Shown: positions 31,835 to 38,667 of the stretch, piece by piece
Layout: each line of letters opens with the position of its first letter
Position numbering within the stretch: the first letter of the stretch is position 1
DNA from: Bacteroidales bacterium
GTDB taxonomy: Bacteria > Bacteroidota > Bacteroidia > Bacteroidales > PXBB01
NCBI GenBank assembly: GCA_028698995.1
Contig: JAQVVM010000046.1
Coordinates: forward strand, 1-38,667
Direction: 5' to 3'
Length of the DNA stretch: 38,667 nt
Notes under the pieces: model-generated
Database searches by the model: none
Seen by the model: the letters and a program-made list of their open reading frames with translations, nothing else
What the model was told of the DNA's origin: nothing
Translations under genes and position numbers: made by a program

Positions 31835-32758
31835 ATGTCAAAACGAGAGTCCATTTCCAGATATAGTCTCATCATCAATAAGTTGCGTAAATATCCGGCA
31901 ACGTTTGAAGAAATTCAAAGTTACCTTGATTTAGAGTCAGAAATACAGGGGTATAATTTTAATATCAGTTTGCGGACCTTTCAGCGCGACTTGATTGACA
32001 TCCGAACCATTTACAAGATAGATATCCGCTTCGACCGCATCAAAAAGATGTATTACATTGATTTTGATGAAAAAGATGACATCAGTGAGCGTATATTAGA
32101 GGCATTTGATACTTTTAATGCCCTCAATATTTCTGACCGCCTCTCATCAGAAATATCTTTCGAGAAACGCCGCCCTATGGGCACTGAAAATTTTATGGGG
32201 CTTCTACATGCCATTAAAAACAAAAAGCAAATTGAATTTTCGTATTGCAAGTACTGGGATGAGGTGGTCACCTTACGTATTGCTGAACCATATGCCCTGA
32301 AAGAGTTTAATAACAGGTGGTATGTGCTTGCCCTCGATCATAAGGACAAGAGCGTTAAAACCTTCGCTCTCGACCGCCTCTCAAATCTTGAAATTAGCAG
32401 AAAAAATTTTATTTATCCCACAGATTTTAATATTGTCAACTATTTCCGTAATTGTTTTGGCATCATTACACCGGATAAAGGACAAAAAGTTGAGGAAATT
32501 ATTTTATCTTTTGATGCATTTCAGGGCAAATACATTAAGTCCATGCCCCTGCACCACACACAGGAAATACTTAATGATACGGATAAAGAATTGCGCATAA
32601 AGCTGAAGTTGTATATTACTCACGATTTATTCATGGAACTTTTGTCCTATGGTGCAAGTGTTGAAGTGTTATCACCCCCCGTTCTTATAGAAATGCTATC
32701 CTCAGCTTATTCAAAAGCCTCGGACTTGTATGCTCCTACTTGTGGTGAGTGCATTTGA
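31835..32758 (+). CDS. WYL domain transcriptional regulator
   Basis: A 307-aa regulator. The N-terminal winged helix-turn-helix (residues about 5-75, with FEEIQSYLDLES and SLRTFQRDLIDI) binds DNA. The WYL domain at about 120-215 contains NRWYVLALDHKDKSVKTFAL (WYV variant) and the following LDRL strand. A C-terminal WCX-type domain follows (EIILSFDAFQGKYIKSMPLH, ending in a helix). WYL regulators sense nucleotide-type ligands and often control phage-defence genes. Its own promoter and that of the AAA+ gene carry the same dyad, so it is the likely regulator of both. No sequence anomaly is seen. Confidence 0.9.
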   Translation: MSKRESISRYSLIINKLRKYPATFEEIQSYLDLESEIQGYNFNISLRTFQRDLIDIRTIYKIDIRFDRIKKMYYIDFDEKDDISERILEAFDTFNALNISDRLSSEISFEKRRPMGTENFMGLLHAIKNKKQIEFSYCKYWDEVVTLRIAEPYALKEFNNRWYVLALDHKDKSVKTFALDRLSNLEISRKNFIYPTDFNIVNYFRNCFGIITPDKGQKVEEIILSFDAFQGKYIKSMPLHHTQEILNDTDKELRIKLKLYITHDLFMELLSYGASVEVLSPPVLIEMLSSAYSKASDLYAPTCGECI

Positions 32759-32982
32759 TTTTGTACCTCTTTTAAAAAAATTACTTATGATTATTTATAT
32801 TTTTTGACTCATAAAGTCATTAAAATTTAAATTATCAATAAATTGTCACAAATTAAATTAGATGACTATTTGCCTTCATAGAGCGGGTTTAGATAAATTT
32901 CAGGTTTTAGTTTAAAGCAATATCAAAACAAAAAAGATTAATCAAAATTTAATTAAAAAGCCTGTCTTCTTATAAAAAAACG

Positions 32983-32990
32983 TAAATTTG
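32983..32990 (+). promoter_or_regulatory. -7 promoter element of clpS
   Basis: TAAATTTG lies 19 bp upstream of the clpS ATG and matches TAnnTTTG. The preceding 220 bp (from the WYL stop) are AT-rich with no gene. Confidence 0.5.
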
Positions 32991-33009
32991 CAAAAATGTT
33001 AAGAAAAAA

Positions 33010-33282
33010 ATGGTAAAAGAGAAGAAAAAAACCGACTATTCCCATTCCGAGGAATTGGAAGGGCAAAAAGAGCTTATTCTTTTTAATGATGATTTCAACA
33101 CATTCGATTTTGTCATCGAAACCCTTATTGAGGTATGCAAGCATGAACCGGAGCAAGCTGAACAATGCACCATGATTATTCATTATAAAGGGAAATGCCC
33201 TGTAAAACAAGGGGTTTATGACAACCTGAAACCTTTATGCGACGAATTAAATAACAGGGGACTTACTGCTTCTATAAACTAA
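33010..33282 (+). CDS. clpS: ATP-dependent Clp protease adaptor ClpS
   Basis: A 90-aa ClpS protein. The core shows the N-degron-binding strand and loop LILFNDDFNTFDFVIETLIE, the central helices HEPEQAEQCTMIIHYKGKC, and the final strand region (LNNRGLTASI). The NDD segment matches the NDDxT(P) loop of ClpS, though with FNTFDF where many have NTPMEF. In the cytoplasm ClpS delivers substrates with destabilising N-terminal residues to the Clp AAA+ protease. The length is close to the usual 90-110. A -7 element lies 19 bp upstream. The next gene starts 26 bp downstream and may be co-transcribed. Confidence 0.9.
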   Translation: MVKEKKKTDYSHSEELEGQKELILFNDDFNTFDFVIETLIEVCKHEPEQAEQCTMIIHYKGKCPVKQGVYDNLKPLCDELNNRGLTASIN

Positions 33283-33308
33283 AAATAAAGCTTTGGCTTT
33301 TTACTAAC

Positions 33309-34631
33309 ATGTATTTTTTTAAAAGAAATTTAATTTCCACTGCCAGATTGTTTTTATTGCTGTTATTTCTTCAAATAACAATTACAGCTGCATCTCAGGA
33401 TACTTTGAAAGTTGCTGTCTATAATTTATTGTACTACGGTTTGGAAACAAGTTATTGCAACAATACGAACAACAATCTGGAGAATAAAGAGACCTATCTG
33501 CGTAAAATTATTAAACACATAAAACCAAGTATCCTTGCTGTTAACGAGATAGCTGCCTCTACTGCAATGTGCGACAGATTTTTAAGCAATGTTATGAACA
33601 CTGAAGGTGTAAACTATTACAATCGGGTTAGTTACTTCAATGTTTCAAACTCAGAAGTAGTCAACATGTTGTATTATGACAGTCGAAAATTGGGTTACCA
33701 TTCCCATAAATTGCTTTCTTCTTACGTCAGGGATGTGAACATGTTTAAACTTTATCATAAAAGCCCCGACCTTAGCACAAGCCACGATACAGCATTTATC
33801 TATTGCATTGTAGCTCATTTAAAGGCAGGAAACACTGAGAATGACCTTTATGCGCGCAAGATGATGACACTTTACGCCATGAATAATCTTAACAGTTTCA
33901 ACATCAATGACAATATTTTAATCATGGGTGATTTTAACACCAAAACTTACCAAGAAGAATGTTTTCAGAATCTCATTAACCACAGCAATACCAACATCAG
34001 ATTCAATGATCCTGTTGATCAACTTGGCAGTTGGTATGGTAATTCAACTTTTAAAAAATATCACACACAATCCACCAATGTAAGTTCCAATGATTGTGCA
34101 TCAGGAGGAGGACTTGATGACAGGTTTGATTTTATTTTGATTAACGATAATGTTAAAAACGACAACCTTGATGTCTATTACATACCTGATTCTTACGGAG
34201 CAATCGGACAGGATGGATTGAGATTCAACCAATCAATAAACAATCCTTCAAACACACTTGTTCCTTCCGATGTAGCTTATGCGCTTCTAAAAGCTTCCGA
34301 TCATCTGCCAGTAAGTTTAGAATTACGTGTGAACCGCTTACCTGCTAATACTGTTACCCTTCCTGATAATGTTATTGAGTTGACAAGCTTCAGTTATCAT
34401 CAGAATCAACTTGAGATGGAATTTAATTCACTTCAGAATGAAAGTCTGATTATTAGTTGCCATGGTATTAACGGTCAACTTTTATTCCAGCTTGATGCCG
34501 AAATAATTCAAGGTACTAATACAGTAAGCTTTGACAATATTTCCCTGCAAAAGGGGTTTTATTTGCTAAATATACAAGGTCAGCACGGACACTTTAACCG
34601 CTCTGTAAAACTTCCTGTTTTAGGCAATTAA
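33309..34631 (+). CDS. Secreted endonuclease/exonuclease/phosphatase-fold protein
   Basis: A 440-aa exported protein. An N-terminal signal peptide (ARLFLLLLFLQITITAASQ, about residues 12-30) is followed by an EEP-fold domain: LKVAVYNLLYYG, AVNEIAA (Glu metal ligand), IYCIVAHLKAG, ILIMGDFNTKTY (Asp/Asn), and SDHLPVSLEL (the terminal Asp-His pair). Residues about 350-440 form a C-terminal beta domain with SLQKGFYLLNIQG and SVKLPV, which resembles a type IX secretion sorting domain (type A). This predicts secretion to the cell surface and cleavage. Substrate is unknown: EEP members include DNases and phosphodiesterases. It follows clpS by 26 bp. Confidence 0.8.
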   Translation: MYFFKRNLISTARLFLLLLFLQITITAASQDTLKVAVYNLLYYGLETSYCNNTNNNLENKETYLRKIIKHIKPSILAVNEIAASTAMCDRFLSNVMNTEGVNYYNRVSYFNVSNSEVVNMLYYDSRKLGYHSHKLLSSYVRDVNMFKLYHKSPDLSTSHDTAFIYCIVAHLKAGNTENDLYARKMMTLYAMNNLNSFNINDNILIMGDFNTKTYQEECFQNLINHSNTNIRFNDPVDQLGSWYGNSTFKKYHTQSTNVSSNDCASGGGLDDRFDFILINDNVKNDNLDVYYIPDSYGAIGQDGLRFNQSINNPSNTLVPSDVAYALLKASDHLPVSLELRVNRLPANTVTLPDNVIELTSFSYHQNQLEMEFNSLQNESLIISCHGINGQLLFQLDAEIIQGTNTVSFDNISLQKGFYLLNIQGQHGHFNRSVKLPVLGN

Positions 34632-34654
34632 GTTTTGAGATTAATCTTTTCTTT

Positions 34655-35716
34655 CTACCTCACGCCTCTTCTGTTCAGTGCTCTCCTATATCGTTGAGCA
34701 TTAGCGGAATGCTGCTGATGTGTTTTTGCAAAAGCATGATAACCTGAAAAGTCTTCTTTGGCACAAAAGTACAGAAAATCATGATGTTCATAATTCAGCA
34801 CATAATCTAATGTATGAAGCTCCGGAAGGTTGATGGGACCTGGTGGAAGACCGGCATACTTATAGGTATTGTAAGGAGAATCTATCTGAAGATGCCTTCC
34901 TACAACCCTTTTTAACTCAAAATCACCCCAGGCATATACAACAGTGGGATCTGCCTGTAACAACATATTTTTGTTCAAACGGTTGATATATACTCCCGCA
35001 ACTCGGGCCATTTCATCCTTCTTTCTTGTTTCAGCCTGTACAATGGAAGCCAAAACAGAAACTTCAACAGGTGATAAACCAGCAGCAGCAGCTTTATCGA
35101 GACGCTCTTCAGTCCAGAAAGACTTGTATTCCCTGTGCATGCGTTCCATAAATTTTTCAGCAGACGTATTCCAATAGAACTCATAGGTATTGGGAAGAAA
35201 AAGCACTAAAATATTATCGGAATTGAGTCCAAAATTTTCAAGGTAGGGATTATTGTTCAAAAGATTCATAATTTCTGTAGAATCAGCTTCAATCTGACGG
35301 GAAATACGTCCCGCAAGTTGTTCTCTGGTGCGGATGTTGTTAAAAATCAATCTTACTGGCTCTTGTCGTCCCGAACGAAGTAAATTAATCAGCTCATTAT
35401 TACTCATTTCATCAATAATTTTATAACGTCCGGGCTTAATATTATCCGGATAGTTTTTCAATTTTGCCACCCATTCAAATGTATGGCAGTTTATGATAAT
35501 TTCTTTTTCACAAAGGATATTGAGAACACTATCAAACTCAGATCCGGTTGGGATGCAGACATAATCAGTTTCTTTATCTCCTAAGTTAACATTAGCCTGA
35601 AAAAGCGTATTATAAAATTTAAATCCTCCGAGAAAACCACCTATAACCATAATAGTTATAATAACAAAAATAATTTTGAAAAGCGTAAAGTTCCCTTTTT
35701 TCTTTCTAGCAGCCAT
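34655..35716 (-). CDS. mltG: Endolytic murein transglycosylase MltG
   Basis: A 353-aa YceG/MltG protein. A cytoplasmic KKK-rich start and one membrane helix (about 12-33) precede a periplasmic domain. The catalytic block ASIVQAET (Glu229) is followed by the family stretches RVAGVYINRLNKNMLLQADP and GLPPGPINLP. MltG cuts nascent peptidoglycan strands and is thought to terminate glycan elongation. I chose the ATG at 35716. The upstream in-frame extension to 35818 would overlap the acetyltransferase gene and put 34 extra residues before the membrane helix. The gene starts 1 bp after the acetyltransferase stop, so the two are co-transcribed. It converges with the EEP-fold gene. Confidence 0.9.
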   Translation of the reverse strand: MAARKKKGNFTLFKIIFVIITIMVIGGFLGGFKFYNTLFQANVNLGDKETDYVCIPTGSEFDSVLNILCEKEIIINCHTFEWVAKLKNYPDNIKPGRYKIIDEMSNNELINLLRSGRQEPVRLIFNNIRTREQLAGRISRQIEADSTEIMNLLNNNPYLENFGLNSDNILVLFLPNTYEFYWNTSAEKFMERMHREYKSFWTEERLDKAAAAGLSPVEVSVLASIVQAETRKKDEMARVAGVYINRLNKNMLLQADPTVVYAWGDFELKRVVGRHLQIDSPYNTYKYAGLPPGPINLPELHTLDYVLNYEHHDFLYFCAKEDFSGYHAFAKTHQQHSANAQRYRRALNRRGVR

Positions 35717-35717
35717 A

Positions 35718-36245
35718 TTAGGTAAAAATAAGTTGATAAAAATACTCGTTGGCCCAGTTTGTATCCTTACGAATCCATTGCAAACGTTCTCCGGTTTTAA
35801 CAAAGCCCGCTTTTTCAAAAACCCTTATACTCCCTTCATTATCTGTAATAATACTGCAATAAAGCTGATGAAGGTGCAAGGTATTTTTTGCATAAACAAT
35901 AACCTCTTTTAGGGCTTCCGAAGCAATACCCTTACCTCTCTGATTATCTGCAATATAAAGGCCTATACCTGCACGGAGGTTGGCAGGATCAAAATCAAAA
36001 ATATCTATGCACCCAACAGTAACCGCAGAACAATTTTCCTTTTCCACATCTATCATCAGACGTAATTGCTTTTGTTCAAAAATATCCAGATGAGAATTTA
36101 AAATGTACTGTTCGAGCACATAACGGGAAAAAGGTTTTAGTGTGCCGCTCAGATGCCATAAAGACCTGTCATTTTCCCAATTATACAACATATCAATATC
36201 ATTGTACTCCATGGCTCTTAATCGAATAATAATTTTAATTTGCAT
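35718..36245 (-). CDS. GNAT family acetyltransferase (RimJ/RimL or SpeG-like)
   Basis: A 175-aa GNAT. Conserved features are the N-terminal strand IRLRAMEYNDIDMLYNWEND, the acetyl-CoA-binding beta4-alpha3 segment AGIGLYIADNQRGKGIASEA (with QRGKGIA as the pyrophosphate loop), and NEGSIRVFEKAGFVKTGERL in the C-terminal half. Substrate is unknown: relatives acetylate ribosomal proteins, polyamines or small amines. It precedes mltG with a 1-bp gap, which suggests one transcript but says little about function. A second in-frame ATG (residue 12) is possible but would remove the first beta strand. Confidence 0.9.
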   Translation of the reverse strand: MQIKIIIRLRAMEYNDIDMLYNWENDRSLWHLSGTLKPFSRYVLEQYILNSHLDIFEQKQLRLMIDVEKENCSAVTVGCIDIFDFDPANLRAGIGLYIADNQRGKGIASEALKEVIVYAKNTLHLHQLYCSIITDNEGSIRVFEKAGFVKTGERLQWIRKDTNWANEYFYQLIFT

Positions 36246-36371
36246 TTTTTATTTTTTCCAAAAATAGTTATTTACAAAACTCTAAAATAATTTATTTAAA
36301 AAATTAATTGCATAATAATATTGAATTTCGTTCCTTTGCTACAAATGATTTCTAACAAACAATTTCATTAT

Positions 36372-38667
36372 ATGAAAAAATTATATACGACTCTTAGCCT
36401 TATACTGCTTATAAGCTCAGCAGTATGCTCTCAAACAGCAAATCCAAATGACCCAAATGACTTTCAGTATGTGTTTGTAGAAGCAGGCACTTCCCATACT
36501 GTGGCTCTTCGATGTAACGGTACAGTAGCTTGCTGGGGTGATAATTCTCTGGGACAACTCGGGAACAATAATTCCCCTACAGATAGTAATGTACCTGTAA
36601 CTGTAAGAATTACACCGGGGACCAACAACCTGACTGACATTATAGCGGTTGCTGCCGGAGCTAATCATACGCTGGCATTACGTTCTGATGGTACAGTATG
36701 GAGCTGGGGACAAAATACAAACGGTCAGTTGGGAGACAACTCTACAACCCAAAGAAATTTTGCAGTTCAGGTTCGGGATGTTCCTGTTGCCGGATTTCTT
36801 TCTAATGTGGTTGCAATAGCTGCCGGAGCCAGCCATTCTTTGGCCATTTTAAATGATGGACGTGCTGTTGCCTGGGGATTAAACACCAAAGGCCAATTAG
36901 CTGACGGAACTACCACTCAAAGAAACAGACCTGTTTATATGACAGGTATTGATGCTGGCAATACGGCTTATGCCGTTTCTGCCGGCGACTGCCACACTTA
37001 TCTCCTCCAAAGCAATGGAAGAGTAAAAAGTTGTGGTTGCGATGATGATGGTCAGCTTGGAAATGATGGCAACTCCGGTATGACTGAAACTACCTCTCTT
37101 ATTTATGTTAATACGAACCAAACAGGTACATTACCTCTTGAAAGTATTACAGGTATTGCTTCAGGTCCAAACCATGGACTTGCTCTGGATAGTACCGGAA
37201 CCATATGGTCATGGGGCATAGCTGGATCTCCAAATTATTGTTTAGGTCGTGTTGCAAGCACACCAGCATCAAAGTATGCAGGTCAGGTTAGTATCATAAC
37301 AGATGCAGTTGCTATTGCTGCAGGAACAAATACCGGTTTTGCCTTATTAAGTGATTCTACAGTTATGACTTTTGGCACCGATAACTTAGGTCAGTTAGGA
37401 TTAGGCACTGGTGACAACAGTACAATTGATCCAACACTAATTCCCTCACTTGCTGGTGTTAAAGCAATTTCTGCTGGAGGACCGCACACAATAGCTCTAC
37501 TCGATAATGACAGTATTTATTCTTTCGGAGACAATTCACAAGGACAGTTAGGTATAGGAATAACAGGTGGAGACAGACAAAGCCCTGTTAAAGTTACACT
37601 TTTCAATTTGGGAACTATCATTGCTGACGCAGGTCCTGATAAATTTATGTGTGTTGGTGATTCTGTTCAGATTGGGAACGAAACAGCAAATTACAGCTTA
37701 TACACTTACCTTTGGCAACCAATTACAGACTTAACAGGCGGCACTATTGTAACTAACAGGCCTGATACATTAGCACGTCCTTTTGCTAAATTCCCTCTAG
37801 CCAATACCATAAATTACAAACTAATTAAAGATTACAGAGTTGGTGGCAATGAGGTTTGCCTGACCATAGATACTGTAAAGGTCAGTGCCACAGATCAAGC
37901 TGAAGCTGAATTTATTTCTTCTGCCCCAGCTTGTGTTGGTGATAATCTTAATTTTATAAGTACTGGAAATGCAGGTCCTTATACAACCTATCAATGGGAT
38001 TTTGGCGCAGGGGCTATTGTGCCATCAGGAATGGACACTGTTTACAATCCAACAGGAATAACCTATTCAATTAGTGGTCTTAAACTGGTTACATTATTAG
38101 TTACCGACTCCTGTGGAAGTACTACAACAACCGATACATATTCGGCTGGCGTGTTAATAAGAGAAACACCAACAGCTTCCTTTTCATCAAACACTCCTAT
38201 TTGTTCACAAAATTTTGTGAATTTTACAAATACCGGATCAACAGGTGCAGGATGGACATACTCATGGGATTTTGGTTCTGACGCTATCCCCGGAAGCTCA
38301 ACTGCTCAAAATCCGACAGGTGTTACTTATTCTACACCAGGCATAAAAACAGTAACCTTTACCATCAGTAATGGTTATTGTTTTGACACATATATTGGTA
38401 ATATTACAATTAATGAAGCTCCTGTTGCAGATTTTGTGTCTACGGCTCCCCAGTGTACCGGATTGGGTGTTAACTTTACCAATACAGGAACCACTACCGG
38501 CACATGGACTTATACTTGGGATTTCGGTAGCGGTGCCACACCGGCTACTTCTACTGCTCAAAATCCTTCCGGCGTTGTGTACAGCACCGCAGGTAATAAA
38601 ACTGTACGTTTTATCATTACCAATGGCACTTGTTCAGATACCATTTTCAAAACCATTACCATACATC
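36372..38667 (+). CDS. Large secreted RCC1-repeat/PKD protein, 3' end beyond the window
   Basis: An open reading frame of at least 765 codons from ATG 36372 to the window end, with no stop. A signal peptide (residues about 1-20, LYTTLSLILLISSAVCSQ) is followed by seven RCC1-type repeats (about 35-410), each with an SHTVALRSDGTVWSWG-like core and a GQLG tail, enough for a complete seven-bladed propeller. Then come a PKD-like strand block (AGPDKFMCVGDSVQIG) and at least three PKD modules (YQWDFGAG, YSWDFGSD, YTWDFGSG), each with paired Cys. This architecture is typical of T9SS-exported surface proteins in Bacteroidota; the C-terminal sorting domain would lie beyond the window. It was read by hand because it does not close. 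Confidence 0.85.
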   Translation, partial: MKKLYTTLSLILLISSAVCSQTANPNDPNDFQYVFVEAGTSHTVALRCNGTVACWGDNSLGQLGNNNSPTDSNVPVTVRITPGTNNLTDIIAVAAGANHTLALRSDGTVWSWGQNTNGQLGDNSTTQRNFAVQVRDVPVAGFLSNVVAIAAGASHSLAILNDGRAVAWGLNTKGQLADGTTTQRNRPVYMTGIDAGNTAYAVSAGDCHTYLLQSNGRVKSCGCDDDGQLGNDGNSGMTETTSLIYVNTNQTGTLPLESITGIASGPNHGLALDSTGTIWSWGIAGSPNYCLGRVASTPASKYAGQVSIITDAVAIAAGTNTGFALLSDSTVMTFGTDNLGQLGLGTGDNSTIDPTLIPSLAGVKAISAGGPHTIALLDNDSIYSFGDNSQGQLGIGITGGDRQSPVKVTLFNLGTIIADAGPDKFMCVGDSVQIGNETANYSLYTYLWQPITDLTGGTIVTNRPDTLARPFAKFPLANTINYKLIKDYRVGGNEVCLTIDTVKVSATDQAEAEFISSAPACVGDNLNFISTGNAGPYTTYQWDFGAGAIVPSGMDTVYNPTGITYSISGLKLVTLLVTDSCGSTTTTDTYSAGVLIRETPTASFSSNTPICSQNFVNFTNTGSTGAGWTYSWDFGSDAIPGSSTAQNPTGVTYSTPGIKTVTFTISNGYCFDTYIGNITINEAPVADFVSTAPQCTGLGVNFTNTGTTTGTWTYTWDFGSGATPATSTAQNPSGVVYSTAGNKTVRFIITNGTCSDTIFKTITIH

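Noticed and set aside
32805..32819. TGACT-N5-AGTCA hairpin after the WYL gene as a terminator
   Set aside because: The stem is only 5 bp and no U tract follows, so it is not supported.
35717..35818. N-terminal extension of MltG
   Set aside because: It overlaps the acetyltransferase gene; the ATG at 35716 lies 1 bp after that gene's stop and places the membrane helix correctly.

Overview
The window looks like a chromosomal segment of a Bacteroidota (Bacteroidetes) bacterium. The evidence is low GC, many promoters carrying the Bacteroidetes -7 element TAnnTTTG, a type IX secretion plug lipoprotein, a fused GT3 glycogen synthase/GT35 alpha-glucan phosphorylase, the PadR + PspC pair common in this phylum, and secreted proteins with PKD and putative type IX sorting modules. 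I cannot name the genus.

Layout. 1-10 kb is mostly housekeeping: a ferritin-like diiron protein (-), PadR regulator + PspC membrane protein (+), a GrpB-family protein (+), the T9SS plug lipoprotein (+), FabG and the glycogen synthase/phosphorylase fusion (-). A tRNA with a CAU anticodon (best read as tRNA-Ile2) and its hairpin terminator follow at 10.18-10.28 kb. Next to it lies about 750 bp of debris containing the 3' remnant of a repeat zinc-finger gene and a REP-like palindrome. A SprT-like gene (-) and an orphan 106-aa gene (+) lead into the accessory region.

12.2-28.4 kb is one continuous minus-strand cluster built around a type I restriction-modification system. In transcription order it reads hsdM, a uracil-DNA-glycosylase-like protein, a YhcG/DUF1016 nuclease, hsdS, a GIY-YIG-like protein, an unknown 170-aa protein, two paralogous micro-ORFs, a DUF262 protein, a DUF262-DUF1524 protein, a DUF4062/GHKL ATPase, hsdR, and an unknown 275-aa protein. 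Many junctions overlap (ATGA or TAATG), so co-transcription and coupling are likely. A broken copy of the first codons of hsdR sits just upstream of the DUF4062 gene. This shows the DUF4062 gene was inserted between the DUF262 pair and hsdR.

28.5-32.8 kb holds a second accessory block: a DUF2779 protein (Cas4-like nuclease fused to a DEDD-type exonuclease, -), and an AAA+ ATPase and a WYL-domain regulator (both +). The ATPase and regulator promoters share a 19-bp dyad placed at exactly the same distance from the -7 element, with a further upstream copy. The WYL protein is the obvious candidate to bind it.

33-38.7 kb returns to general functions: ClpS, a secreted endonuclease/exonuclease/phosphatase-fold protein, a GNAT acetyltransferase + MltG pair (-), and the first 765 codons of a large secreted RCC1-propeller/PKD protein that runs off the window.

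The most novel items are the twin micro-ORFs (RFNxxIGRRDI motif) ahead of the DUF262 pair, the duplicated operator in the AAA/WYL block, the insertion scar in the hsd operon, and the palindromic in-frame repeats in the YhcG gene.
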